Below are positions 54,396 to 62,562 of a stretch of DNA of 64,000 nucleotides, piece by piece (the stretch's first letter is position 1; every line of letters starts with the position of its first letter). The translations under genes were made by a program, and so were the position numbers. Under the pieces are notes generated by a model that searched no databases, had not been told where the DNA came from, and worked only from the letters and a program-made list of their open reading frames with translations. The stretch is from Gemmataceae bacterium. Its GTDB lineage: Bacteria; Planctomycetota; Planctomycetia; Gemmatales; Gemmataceae. The stretch spans positions 2,469,738-2,533,737 of the forward strand of contig LR594584.1 in the NCBI GenBank assembly GCA_901538445.1, read 5' to 3'.

Positions 54396-55757
54396 ATGAT
54401 GACCGACGACGTCCTACAACTGATCACCGCCGGAGTCGATGGCGAACTCACCGCCATCGAGACACGTCGGCTGACGCGCCTGCTGAACTCCTCGGCCGAG
54501 GCCCGTGCCGTTCACGCCAAGATCCTCGCCGACAGCAAGCGCCTCAGCGCCCTGCCCCGCGTCGCCCCGCCGGCCGACCTCCATGCGAATGTGATGGCCC
54601 GGATCGCCTCCCTCACCCCGATCCCCACCCGGCTCGCCAAACTCGAACCCCGCCCCCGCAGCGTTCAACCAGTTGAAGTGGCCCGCCCGGTCATCGTCAC
54701 CCGTCGCCGTCAGACGTCGAGTTGGGTGCCGGTCGCCGTTGCCGCGAGCCTGCTCCTGTGCGTGACCTCGGGCTCGTTCCTGTTCTTCAGCCAGCAGAAC
54801 CGCACCGCCTCTGCCCGTAACGTGAACCGCCCGCCGCCCGGCACGCACAAGGCAGCAGGCGACCCCGAGTGGGCGAAGTGGCTCCCGGCCGAAACCGCCC
54901 AGCGGCCCTCGGCGCCGGTTCCGCGTGAGCACGCCGCCCCGCCCGAGACCTACGTCGCGAAGAACACCCTCCCGGTCGTGCCGGCGGGCGACGACGTGGT
55001 GGCCCTGGCCCCCGAACCTCGGTCGGTGCGGCCCGACCTGCTCGGCGGCGGGTTCCTACCGGAAACGCGCTTCGACATGGTCGAGGTCCGGTTGCCGTTC
55101 CTCAAGCCACTCGCCGCATTCGCGGGTGAGGAGGCACAGGAGCAACTCGCTAAGGAACTGTCCCGCGATCCGGCGTACCGCATCGATCTGTTCTCGCGCA
55201 ACCCACTGCGAGCCGTCGAGTTGCTCCGCGAAGCCTCCAAGGCCGCGGGCGTGAACCTGTACGTCGATGGGAACACAATCGCCGCACTCCAGAAGCGGAC
55301 CGTGAACGCCACGGTGGTCTACACGGAATCGCTGACGGCTCCAGAGCTTGCAACGCTCTTCGCCAAGCTGAGTGCCGAGGACGCGAAGGTCTCGCCGCAC
55401 GCCTTTGACAGCCTGCACGCGACCCCCGTGTCGCAAGTCGATGGCACCGACCTCCGCTCGACCCTCGGGTTCGATCCGGGGCTGTTCAAGCGGCCCGCGG
55501 TCGAGAAGACCGACCGCACGTCCGACCCGAACAAGCCGCTCAGTTCCGGCACGGCCGACCAGATCGTCAAGTCGGTCCTGACGGGGCAGGGGAAGCCGGT
55601 CGAGAAGACCGCCGTACTCCTGAGCTGGAACCTCGTCCCGGGCCGGCCGATTGGTCAGGCGAACTCGGCCGAACTCAAGCAGTTCGTTGCGAAGCGCGGC
55701 GAGCGTAAGGCCGGGATGGTTCCGGTGATGATCGTGATCCGCCCTGGCAACAACTGA
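54396..55757 (+). CDS. Membrane anti-sigma-like protein with periplasmic domain
   Basis: A 453-residue protein. The N-terminal about 85 residues are helical (DDVLQLITAGVDGELTAIETRRLTRLLNSSAEAR) and suit an anti-sigma domain, but the HxxxCxxC zinc motif is absent. One TM helix is at about 108-132 (VPVAVAASLLLCVTSGSFLFF). The periplasmic region is Pro-rich, then helical and beta segments (NPLRAVELLREASKAAGVNLYVDGN, TVNATVVYTESLTAPELATLF) recall secretin N-type or STN folds. Two adjacent ATGs open the frame with GGGAG upstream. Position behind the ECF gene is the main reason for the anti-sigma call; without a test it is inference. Confidence 0.6.
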   Translation: MMTDDVLQLITAGVDGELTAIETRRLTRLLNSSAEARAVHAKILADSKRLSALPRVAPPADLHANVMARIASLTPIPTRLAKLEPRPRSVQPVEVARPVIVTRRRQTSSWVPVAVAASLLLCVTSGSFLFFSQQNRTASARNVNRPPPGTHKAAGDPEWAKWLPAETAQRPSAPVPREHAAPPETYVAKNTLPVVPAGDDVVALAPEPRSVRPDLLGGGFLPETRFDMVEVRLPFLKPLAAFAGEEAQEQLAKELSRDPAYRIDLFSRNPLRAVELLREASKAAGVNLYVDGNTIAALQKRTVNATVVYTESLTAPELATLFAKLSAEDAKVSPHAFDSLHATPVSQVDGTDLRSTLGFDPGLFKRPAVEKTDRTSDPNKPLSSGTADQIVKSVLTGQGKPVEKTAVLLSWNLVPGRPIGQANSAELKQFVAKRGERKAGMVPVMIVIRPGNN

Positions 55758-55784
55758 GCCATTCGAACAACCCAGCCACGCCTC

Positions 55785-55811
55785 AACCCCGGGCCGCCCA
55801 CCCGGGGTTGT
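55785..55811 (+). terminator. Hairpin terminator after the ECF/anti-sigma genes
   Basis: CAACCCCGGG at 55785-55794 pairs with CCCGGGGTTG at 55802-55811 around a 7-base loop, 28 bp past the stop. A short T-rich tail (TTGCATTTCC) follows, fitting an intrinsic terminator. Confidence 0.65.
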
Positions 55812-55965
55812 TGCATTTCCCCGCCCCTCCGCTCTCGGGCAAACTCCGGTTGGGTAACCCCGTCGTAACGGCCGGTCCGCGGCCCCATCGCGGGCGGCGG
55901 CGCGTTCGTCTAGTATGCGTGGCGTCCCGCCAGTCGCGCCGCTCCCCGCCCATTGGAGGTGTCTC

Positions 55966-58428
55966 ATGCGGTCCCTTCGCTTCGCACTCCCGGCCCTCGC
56001 CCTTCTTGCGGCCTTCACGGGCAACGCCCGGGCCGCCGGCCTGCTCATCCCGGACGACGAGAAGCTCCCGCCGCTCGCGATGGTCAACCACAAGGTCACC
56101 GCGACCATCGACGAGCAGGTCGCCGTGACGACCCTCGAACAAACCTTCCGCAACCACACCGACCGCAACCTCGAAGCGACGTACCTGTTCCCCGTGCCCA
56201 AGGGCGCGAGCGTGGACAAGTTCACGATGTGGGTGGACGGCAAGGAGCAGGGCGGGGAACTGCTTGATGCCAAGCACGCCCACAAGGTCTACACGGACAT
56301 CGTCCGCCGCACGCAGGACCCCGGCCTGCTGGAGTACCTCGGTAACAGCATGATGCGGCTGCGGGTGTTCCCGATCCCGCCGAAGGGCGACCAGAAGGTG
56401 AAGATCAGCTTCAAGTCGATCGCGCAGAAGGAGGGGAGCCTCGTCGAGTACATCTACCCGCTCAAGACCGACGGGAAGAGCACCCGCACTCTCGAAGAGT
56501 TCTCGGTCAAGATCACGCTGAAGTCGCAGCACCCGATCCACAACATCTACAGCCCGACGCACGCGATCACCACCGTCCGCAAGGGCGACAAGGAGGCGGT
56601 CGTCGAGTTCGAGAAGAACCAGGCGGTACTCGACAAAGACTTCCAGCTCTTCTACGGGTTCGGCGACAAGGACATCGGCCTGACCCCGCTCATGTTCAAG
56701 CCGATCGGGGCGGAGGACGGGTACTTCATGTTCCTCGTCACCCCGCAGGTCGAGGCCGAGATGAAGCGGATGCCGCGCGACCTCGTCCTCGTGCTGGACG
56801 TGTCGAGCAGCATGAGCGACCTCAAGATGGCGCAGGCCAAGAAGGCTCTGAAGTACTGCCTCGGCCAGCTCCAGGCCGAGGACCGGTTCAGCGTCATCAA
56901 GTTCTCGACGAGCGTGACGCCGTTCCGCGACAAGTTGGTGCCCGCGACGAAGGACTACCTCGAAGCGGCGGTGAAGTGGGTGGACGGCCTCAAGCAGCAG
57001 GGGGGCACCGCGATCCTGCCGGCGCTCGACGAGGCGCTCGGGATGCGGACCGATGAGGTCGGCCGGCCGTTTAACGTCGTGTTCTTCACCGACGGGCTCC
57101 CGACGGTGGACGAGACCGACACGGACAAGATCGTGAAGAAGATCGGCGGGAAGAACTCCAGCAACACCCGCATCTTCACGTTCGGCGTCGGCGACGACGT
57201 GAACGCCGCGATGCTCGACCAGCTCGCCGACGCGACCCGGGCCGTCAGCACCTACGTCCGGCCGTCCGAGGACATCGAGACGAAGGTCGCGAGCCTCTAC
57301 GGCAAGATCAGCAACCCGGTCCTGACCGACGTGAAGCTGACGTGCGGCGAGGCGGTCCGGCTCCACGAGATCTACCCGCCGAAACTGCCGGACATCTTCC
57401 ACAACTCGCAGCTCGTCGTGATCGGCCGGTACACCGGGTTCGGGCACGTCGCGGTGAAGCTGTCGGGGATGGTCGGGGCCGAGAAGAAGGAGTTCGTGTA
57501 CGACGTGACGTTCCCCGAGAAGACCGCGTCGGACACGGGGAAAGAGTTCGTCGAGCCGCTGTGGGCGCGGCGCAAGGTCGGGTTCATCCTCGACCAGATC
57601 CGGGCCAACGGCGAGAAGAAGGAGCTGATCGACGAGGTCGTAGCGCTGGCGAAGAAGTACGGCATCGCGACGCCGTACACGAGCTACCTCGTGGTGCCGG
57701 ACTCGGTGATGCCGGTGGTGCCGCCGACCCCGTTCCCGGTCCACGGCGGGAAGTTCCCGGCCAAGCCCGCCCCTGCGTTCGGTGCGCCGCTGGCCGGCGG
57801 GTTCGGTCCGCCCCCGGGCATCGCGGCCGCTCCGGGCGGCAGGCCGATGCGGGTCGAGGAGTTCGCCAGGGACCAGGCCAAGAACGACGGGAAGGCGCTG
57901 GCGACCAACCGCGGGGCCGCGGCCGAGCAGCAGGTCCGCGAAGCGGGTGAGGCGCTCAAGAACGAGAAGGACCCGGCGGTCCGCGCGAAGCTCGCCGAGG
58001 ACGTGCTCCGCTACCAGCAGCAGAAGGAGACCTGGGACCGGTCGAACGCCGCGTTCAAGGGCCGCAAGGACGCCTACCAGAGCGGGCAGCTCGGCGTCGA
58101 TCTCGCGTGCGCGTCGAACAACCTCCGCAACCAGCAGCGGGTGAGCCTGACCGCGAACCGGCAGGTGCAGGGCCGCAACGTGCTGGAGGTCGGCGGGGTG
58201 TGGATCGACGACGGGTACAAGGCCGACATGAAGGCGGTCACCGTGAAGGCCCAGAGCGAGGCGTACTTCCGCATCCTCGAACTGCACCCGGAGATGAAGG
58301 ACGTGTTCCGCCTCGGGAACTTCGTGGTGTGGGTCGGCCCGAACGGGACCGCTCTGGTGATCGACGAGAACGACGGCAAGGAGAAGCTGGACGACGCCGA
58401 CATCGCCGCGCTGTTCGCCAAGAAGTAA
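55966..58428 (+). CDS. Exported VIT and VWA domain protein
   Basis: An 820-residue protein. GGAGG lies six bases before ATG 55966, and a signal (RSLRFALPALALLAAFTGNARA) follows. The VIT domain (about 25-155) has VAVTTLEQTFRNHTDRNLEATYLFPVP, and the VWA domain (about 272-445) has the metal-site motif DVSSSMS starting at D278. A Pro/Gly-rich stretch (about 595-625) leads into a Lys/Gln-rich helical region, and the C-terminus is a compact alpha/beta tail. Two domains of this type occur in inter-alpha-trypsin inhibitors and in bacterial envelope proteins; adhesion or protein-binding outside the cytosol is likely. A terminator follows. Function unproven. Confidence 0.88.
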   Translation: MRSLRFALPALALLAAFTGNARAAGLLIPDDEKLPPLAMVNHKVTATIDEQVAVTTLEQTFRNHTDRNLEATYLFPVPKGASVDKFTMWVDGKEQGGELLDAKHAHKVYTDIVRRTQDPGLLEYLGNSMMRLRVFPIPPKGDQKVKISFKSIAQKEGSLVEYIYPLKTDGKSTRTLEEFSVKITLKSQHPIHNIYSPTHAITTVRKGDKEAVVEFEKNQAVLDKDFQLFYGFGDKDIGLTPLMFKPIGAEDGYFMFLVTPQVEAEMKRMPRDLVLVLDVSSSMSDLKMAQAKKALKYCLGQLQAEDRFSVIKFSTSVTPFRDKLVPATKDYLEAAVKWVDGLKQQGGTAILPALDEALGMRTDEVGRPFNVVFFTDGLPTVDETDTDKIVKKIGGKNSSNTRIFTFGVGDDVNAAMLDQLADATRAVSTYVRPSEDIETKVASLYGKISNPVLTDVKLTCGEAVRLHEIYPPKLPDIFHNSQLVVIGRYTGFGHVAVKLSGMVGAEKKEFVYDVTFPEKTASDTGKEFVEPLWARRKVGFILDQIRANGEKKELIDEVVALAKKYGIATPYTSYLVVPDSVMPVVPPTPFPVHGGKFPAKPAPAFGAPLAGGFGPPPGIAAAPGGRPMRVEEFARDQAKNDGKALATNRGAAAEQQVREAGEALKNEKDPAVRAKLAEDVLRYQQQKETWDRSNAAFKGRKDAYQSGQLGVDLACASNNLRNQQRVSLTANRQVQGRNVLEVGGVWIDDGYKADMKAVTVKAQSEAYFRILELHPEMKDVFRLGNFVVWVGPNGTALVIDENDGKEKLDDADIAALFAKK

Positions 58429-58460
58429 TCGCTTCCGGCGACCTCCTCGGCTACACTCGC

Positions 58461-58488
58461 AAGCCCGCCGGGTCCGCCCGGCGGGCTT
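58461..58488 (+). terminator. Strong hairpin after the VWA gene
   Basis: AAGCCCGCCGGG at 58461-58472 and its complement at 58477-58488 make a 12-bp perfect stem with a TCCG loop, 32 bp past the stop. TTGT follows. It also precedes the start of the next gene by 29 bp. Confidence 0.8.
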
Positions 58489-58516
58489 GTCGCGTTCATT
58501 CCCCGGAGCCTCCCCC

Positions 58517-59377
58517 GTGAACCGCACTCCCGACCGCCGCTCGTTCCTCGCGTCCTCGGCCGCCGCCGCGGGCCTGTTGGCACTTCCGAAGATCGCCGCC
58601 GCTACTCAGGAGAAGGGCGGCATCAGCCTCGGCGTGCAGAGCTACACGTTCCGCAACTTCGACCTCGAACCCGCCCTCAAGCGGATGAAGGAGCTCGGCC
58701 TCAAGAGCGCCGAGTTCTACTCGAAGCACCTCCCGCCCGATGCGAGCCCCGAGAAGCTCAAGGGCATCCTCGACCTGTGCAAGGAGTACGGCGTCGCGCC
58801 GGTCGGGTTCGGCGTCTCGCAGTTCACGAAGGACCACGACAAGAACAAGAAGGTGTTCGAGTTCGGCAAGGCGGTCGGGGTGAAGTACCTGAGCGCGAGC
58901 CCGTCGCTCGACTCCTTCGACAGCCTCGACAAGCTGTGCGAGGAGTACAAGATCGCCATCGCGATCCACCCGCACGGCCCGACGGGGAAGGACAGCCGCG
59001 ACAAGTGGTGGTCGGCCGAGGTCATCCTGAAGGCGGTCAAGGACCACCACAAGTTGATCGGGTCGTGCCTCGACACCGGTCACCTGATCCGCATGGCGCA
59101 ACTCGGCGAGAAGATCGACCCGGCGGAGCAGGTGCGGGTGATGGGCGACCGCAACTTCGGGATGCACCTGAAGGACCACGACAACAAGCGGAAGACCGAC
59201 GTCGTGTTCGGCGACCCGGCCGGCGTGCTTGACGTGGCCGCGGTGTTCAAAGCGCTCAAAGAGGTGAAGTTCACCGGAGCGGTCGCGATCGAGTACGAGG
59301 CGAACCCGTCGGACCCGTCGCCGGACATGAAGAAGTGCGTCGCCTACGTCCGCGAGACGGTCAAGGACGTGGGCTGA
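58517..59377 (+). CDS. Exported sugar-phosphate isomerase/epimerase-like TIM barrel protein
   Basis: A 286-residue protein of the xylose-isomerase-like (AP endonuclease family 2) barrel class. A GTG start at 58517 with GGAG upstream gives a twin-arginine signal (DRRSFLASSAAAAGLLALP). Barrel markers are LGVQSYTFRNFDLEPALKRMKELGL, AEFYSKHLPPD, AIAIHPHG, CLDTGHLIRMA, NFGMHLKDHD and AIEYEANP, with metal-ligand Glu/His/Asp residues in the usual order. Tat export suggests a metal-bound folded enzyme acting outside the cytosol, common in planctomycetes. The substrate is unknown. A hairpin closes the unit. Confidence 0.85.
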   Translation: MNRTPDRRSFLASSAAAAGLLALPKIAAATQEKGGISLGVQSYTFRNFDLEPALKRMKELGLKSAEFYSKHLPPDASPEKLKGILDLCKEYGVAPVGFGVSQFTKDHDKNKKVFEFGKAVGVKYLSASPSLDSFDSLDKLCEEYKIAIAIHPHGPTGKDSRDKWWSAEVILKAVKDHHKLIGSCLDTGHLIRMAQLGEKIDPAEQVRVMGDRNFGMHLKDHDNKRKTDVVFGDPAGVLDVAAVFKALKEVKFTGAVAIEYEANPSDPSPDMKKCVAYVRETVKDVG

Positions 59378-59421
59378 CCCGATCGCGGTGCCGGTTCGTA
59401 TAATTGCCCCCCGCGGCACCC

Positions 59422-59454
59422 GGCACCCCCGCGGAACCGAGCCGCGGGGGTGCC
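59422..59454 (+). terminator. Hairpin after the isomerase gene
   Basis: GGCACCCCCGCGG at 59422-59434 pairs perfectly with 59442-59454 over 13 bp with a 7-base loop, 45 bp past the stop. No T-run follows, so it may be a Rho-assisted or partial terminator. Confidence 0.6.
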
Positions 59455-59516
59455 CGCGTGTTCCGACGCGCACACCAGACCCTCTCCCGTGTCCGCCTGA
59501 CGAGAGCCGCACGCCC

Positions 59517-60446
59517 ATGACGCCCGAGGAAGCCGCCGAACTCCGGTCGCGGAGGTACAACGCAACGGTCGTGTACCTTCAGAAGGTCCACTCGGACCTG
59601 CTGGTCATGCGCGTGAAGCCCGACTTCCCGCGGCCGCCGCACCAGGCCGGGCAGTACTGCACGCTCGGGCTCGGGTACTGGGAGCCCCGCGTCGAGGGGT
59701 GCCAGGCCGAGGATCTCAAGCCCGACGAGCTGAACAAGGTGGTGCGCCGAGCGTACTCGATCAGTTGCTCGGTGGAAGCAGAGCCTGGAACCCTTTACGA
59801 CCCGGCCGCGTCCGACTGGCTCGAGTTCTACATCGTGCTCGTCCGGGAAAACTCCGACGGCCGCGTTCCCGCCCTCACGCCGCGGCTGTTCGCGCTGAAG
59901 GAAGGGGACCGCGTCCAGCTCGGCGAGAAGGTCGCCGGGCACTACACGCTCGCACCGGTGCAGCCGGGCGACAACGTGGTGCTGCTCAGCACCGGCACCG
60001 GCGAGGCCCCGCACAACTACATGCTGTGGAGCCTGCTAAGCCGCGGGCACACGGGGAAGATCCTCTCGGCGTGCTGCGTGCGGTACGGCCGCGACCTGGG
60101 GTACTCGGCGACGCACCAGCGGCTGATGGGCCGCTACCCCAACTACAAGTACCTCGGCCTCACGACCCGGGAAGCGGGGGCCACCAAGAAGGTGTACATT
60201 CAGGACCTGATCGCCCACGGCGAACTCGAGGAGCACCTGGGCGCGCCGCTCGACCCGAAGATGACGCACGTGTTCCTGTGCGGGAACCCGAAGATGATCG
60301 GCGTGCCGACCCGGGACAAGGCGACCGGTGCGGTGACCTACCCGCAGCCGCCCGGGGTGATCGAACTGCTTGAAGCGCGGGGCTTCCAGGCCGACGTGTC
60401 GGCGACGAAGTTCAAGGGGACGATCCACTTCGAAGAGTACTGGTGA
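59517..60446 (+). CDS. Ferredoxin--NADP reductase
   Basis: A 309-residue flavoprotein that passes electrons between NADPH and ferredoxin or flavodoxin. The FAD-binding domain has RRAYSISCS (RxYS), with QAGQYCTLGLGYW and EGDRVQLGEKVAGHYTL before the NADP part. The NADP domain has LSTGTGEAPHNYMLW, and the C-terminus ends TIHFEEYW, typical for Fpr-type proteins with an aromatic end on the flavin. ATG 59517 gives the family length; a long upstream extension is not family-like. It is followed 9 bp later by a kinase gene, so they are cotranscribed. Confidence 0.9.
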   Translation: MTPEEAAELRSRRYNATVVYLQKVHSDLLVMRVKPDFPRPPHQAGQYCTLGLGYWEPRVEGCQAEDLKPDELNKVVRRAYSISCSVEAEPGTLYDPAASDWLEFYIVLVRENSDGRVPALTPRLFALKEGDRVQLGEKVAGHYTLAPVQPGDNVVLLSTGTGEAPHNYMLWSLLSRGHTGKILSACCVRYGRDLGYSATHQRLMGRYPNYKYLGLTTREAGATKKVYIQDLIAHGELEEHLGAPLDPKMTHVFLCGNPKMIGVPTRDKATGAVTYPQPPGVIELLEARGFQADVSATKFKGTIHFEEYW

Positions 60447-60455
60447 GGTGCGGCG

Positions 60456-61319
60456 ATGGCAGACGTCATGGAGATGATCGGCGGGTACCGCCTGCGGAAC
60501 CTGCTCCAGTCCGGGCAGACGTCGCAGGTGTTCGAGGTGGTCGAGCCGACGAGCAACCGGCACTTCGCAATGAAGCTGCTGCTCCCGGAAGCGGCGGACA
60601 AGGCGGAGCACCGCAACATCCTGTTCAACGAGGCGGAGGTCGGGGAGAAGCTGACGCACGCGAACGTGATCCGCATCTTCAAGGTGAGCCGCAGCCCGAC
60701 CACCCCGCACTTCATCATGGAGTTCTTCCCGTCGGGGAGCCTGCGGTTGCGGCTCCAGGCGAAGGACACCGCGTTCATCAAGGAGCACGCGCGGCGGATC
60801 TTCAAGGAGATGGCGACCGGGCTCGCGTACATGAACGCGATGGGGTACGTCCACCGCGACGTGAAGCCCGACAACATCCTGGTGAACCCGCTCGGGGAGA
60901 CGAAGATCATCGACTTCGCGATCACGAAGAAGATCCCGAAGGGGATGGCCCGGTGGTTCTATCGGAAGGGGAAGCCGCAGGGGACCCCGAGCTTCATGAG
61001 CCCCGAGCAGATCAACGACGAGATTCCCGACGCGCGCATGGACATCTACAGCTACGGCTGCACCTTGTACGAGCTGACGACCGGCCGGCCGCCGTTCCGC
61101 GGGAGCACGCCGAACGACCTGCTCGGGCGGCACTTCAAGGAGAAGCCGGCCCCGCCGACGGCGTACAACCCTGACTTGAGCGACGAGTTCTCGCAGTTCG
61201 TGCTGAAGTTGCTGGCCAAAAAGAAAACGGACCGGCCGAGCAACTTCCACGAGGTGCTCATGGCGCTGAAGAAGGTGAAGCAGATCTACAAGTCGGTCAC
61301 CGAAAAACGGGACCAGTGA
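60456..61319 (+). CDS. Ser/Thr protein kinase with altered DFG motif
   Basis: A 287-residue soluble kinase with no TM helix. K40 (FAMKLLL) and D135 (HRDVKPDNIL) are present, but the metal-binding triad reads D153-F-A (IIDFAITKK) instead of DFG. The glycine-rich loop is also degraded (LLQSGQTSQVFEV). APE reads SPE in GTPSFMSPEQ, which is common. Activity is therefore uncertain. GAGG precedes the ATG by seven bases; the gene lies 9 bp after the reductase gene and ends 47 bp before the accA ATG, so it could regulate either product. It may act as a pseudokinase. Interesting for its position. Confidence 0.85.
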   Translation: MADVMEMIGGYRLRNLLQSGQTSQVFEVVEPTSNRHFAMKLLLPEAADKAEHRNILFNEAEVGEKLTHANVIRIFKVSRSPTTPHFIMEFFPSGSLRLRLQAKDTAFIKEHARRIFKEMATGLAYMNAMGYVHRDVKPDNILVNPLGETKIIDFAITKKIPKGMARWFYRKGKPQGTPSFMSPEQINDEIPDARMDIYSYGCTLYELTTGRPPFRGSTPNDLLGRHFKEKPAPPTAYNPDLSDEFSQFVLKLLAKKKTDRPSNFHEVLMALKKVKQIYKSVTEKRDQ

Positions 61320-61366
61320 CCTTGCGGGTCGGTCCCGCGGAACCACCTGTGAGGAGTTGGCAGCAG

Positions 61367-62323
61367 ATGACGGTCGCACAGCCCCTGCCGTTCGAGCAAG
61401 ACATTCACGACCTGGAGGAGCAGTTGGCCCGTCTGGAGGCGTCGGCCGAAGCGCCCGCAGCTGCAGAGACGATTAAGCGGATGCGGCGGGAGTTGACGGC
61501 CCTCAAGCGCGAGCGGTACGCGAACCTGAAGGCGTGGGAGACGGTTCTGGTCGCCCGGCACCCGGCCCGCCCGCAGACGATGGACTACGTCGAGATGATG
61601 TTCGACGAGTTCGTCGAGTTGCACGGCGACAAGGCGTTCGGCGACGACCGGGCGGTGAGAACCGGGTTCGCCCGGCTCGACGGCGAGAAGGTGCTGCTGG
61701 TCGGGCACCAGAAGGGCAAGACGCTCGCGGAGCGCCAGCAGTGCTACTACGGGTGTGCGCACCCGGAGGGGTACCGCAAGGCGATGGGGAAAATGAAACT
61801 GGCGGCGAAATACAAGCTACCGGTGGTCTGCCTGATCGACACCCCGGGTGCGTTCCCGGGGATCGGGGCCGAAGAGCGGGGGCAGTCGCAACTCATCGCG
61901 GACAGCATCCTCGAAATGTCGCGCCTACCGACCCCGATCGTGTGCGTTGTGATCGGCGAGGGCGGCTCCGGTGGGGCACTTGGGATAGGTGTGGGCGACC
62001 GGGTCGGCGTCCTCCAGCACGCATACTACTCGGTCATCAGCCCCGAGGGGTGTGCGGGCATCCTGTGGAAGGTCGCGACCGAAGAGACCAAGCCGCGTGC
62101 GGCCGAGGCGCTGGGCCTCACCTCGAAGAACTTGTTGAAGCTCGGCGTTGTGGACCACGTCGTCCAAGAGCCGCTCGGCGGCGCGCACCGGGCACCGCGG
62201 GAGATGGCCAACACGCTGAAGGGATCGCTCACCCGCCACCTCAGAGACCTGTCGCACCTCTCACAGGACCAACTGCTCGCGGAGCGATACCAGAAGGTCC
62301 GGAGCCTGGGATTGCTTGGATAA
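61367..62323 (+). CDS. accA: Acetyl-CoA carboxylase carboxyltransferase subunit alpha
   Basis: Transfers carboxyl from carboxybiotin to acetyl-CoA to start fatty acid synthesis, with AccD. The 318-residue protein starts at ATG 61367, with GAGGAG 10 bases upstream. The N-terminus is the usual helix pair (FEQDIHDLEEQLARLEASAE), followed by RPQTMDYVEMMFDEFVELHGDKAFGDD, VGHQKGKT, CLIDTPGAFPGIGAEERGQSQ, and GEGGSGGALGIGVGD with oxyanion glycines. The C-terminus RHLRDLSHLSQDQLLAERYQKVRSLG is standard. The strong hairpin beginning at the stop codon terminates the transcript. It is behind a kinase gene in an operon. Confidence 0.97.
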   Translation: MTVAQPLPFEQDIHDLEEQLARLEASAEAPAAAETIKRMRRELTALKRERYANLKAWETVLVARHPARPQTMDYVEMMFDEFVELHGDKAFGDDRAVRTGFARLDGEKVLLVGHQKGKTLAERQQCYYGCAHPEGYRKAMGKMKLAAKYKLPVVCLIDTPGAFPGIGAEERGQSQLIADSILEMSRLPTPIVCVVIGEGGSGGALGIGVGDRVGVLQHAYYSVISPEGCAGILWKVATEETKPRAAEALGLTSKNLLKLGVVDHVVQEPLGGAHRAPREMANTLKGSLTRHLRDLSHLSQDQLLAERYQKVRSLGLLG

Positions 62324-62361
62324 AACCCGTGCGGCCGGGTTTCGCCCAGCCGCACGGGTTT
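62323..62361 (+). terminator. Terminator hairpin at the end of accA
   Basis: AAACCCGTGCGGC at 62323-62335 pairs with 62349-62361 over 13 bp, with a 13-base loop. The stem begins at the last base of the accA stop. The 3' arm ends in TTT, as in intrinsic terminators. Confidence 0.8.
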
Positions 62362-62363
62362 CA

Positions 62364-62461
62364 ATACATAAGATACATTATCGGACGCTATGGGTGTAAG
62401 TCATCCCCCTCGCCCGACCCCCGGCTTATAACCGCCGAGTCCGATAATCAGTATTATGTAT
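62364..62461. repeat. AT-rich 23-bp inverted repeat
   Basis: Arms 62364-62386 and 62439-62461 match as reverse complements except in the central five bases. The outer parts are ATACATAA and ATTATCGGAC. The 52-base middle is mixed. The arms are far poorer in G+C than the neighbouring DNA, and they lie between the accA terminator and the Gfo/Idh/MocA gene. It resembles a small mobile or regulatory palindrome. Confidence 0.75.
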
Positions 62462-62562
62462 CGAAAAATCACCGCTCTGCATTCGATCTGGTATGCAGGA
62501 AATGCCCGCTCCCGCTCCGATTCGCGGCTCGTCGTGTGGTGCGGGCTCCTTATCATTTCCGC

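Noticed and set aside
55783-58527. Minus-strand open frame of about 910 codons under the VIT/VWA gene
   Set aside because: It is antisense to a clear gene and has only repetitive Val/Arg/Leu/Glu content.
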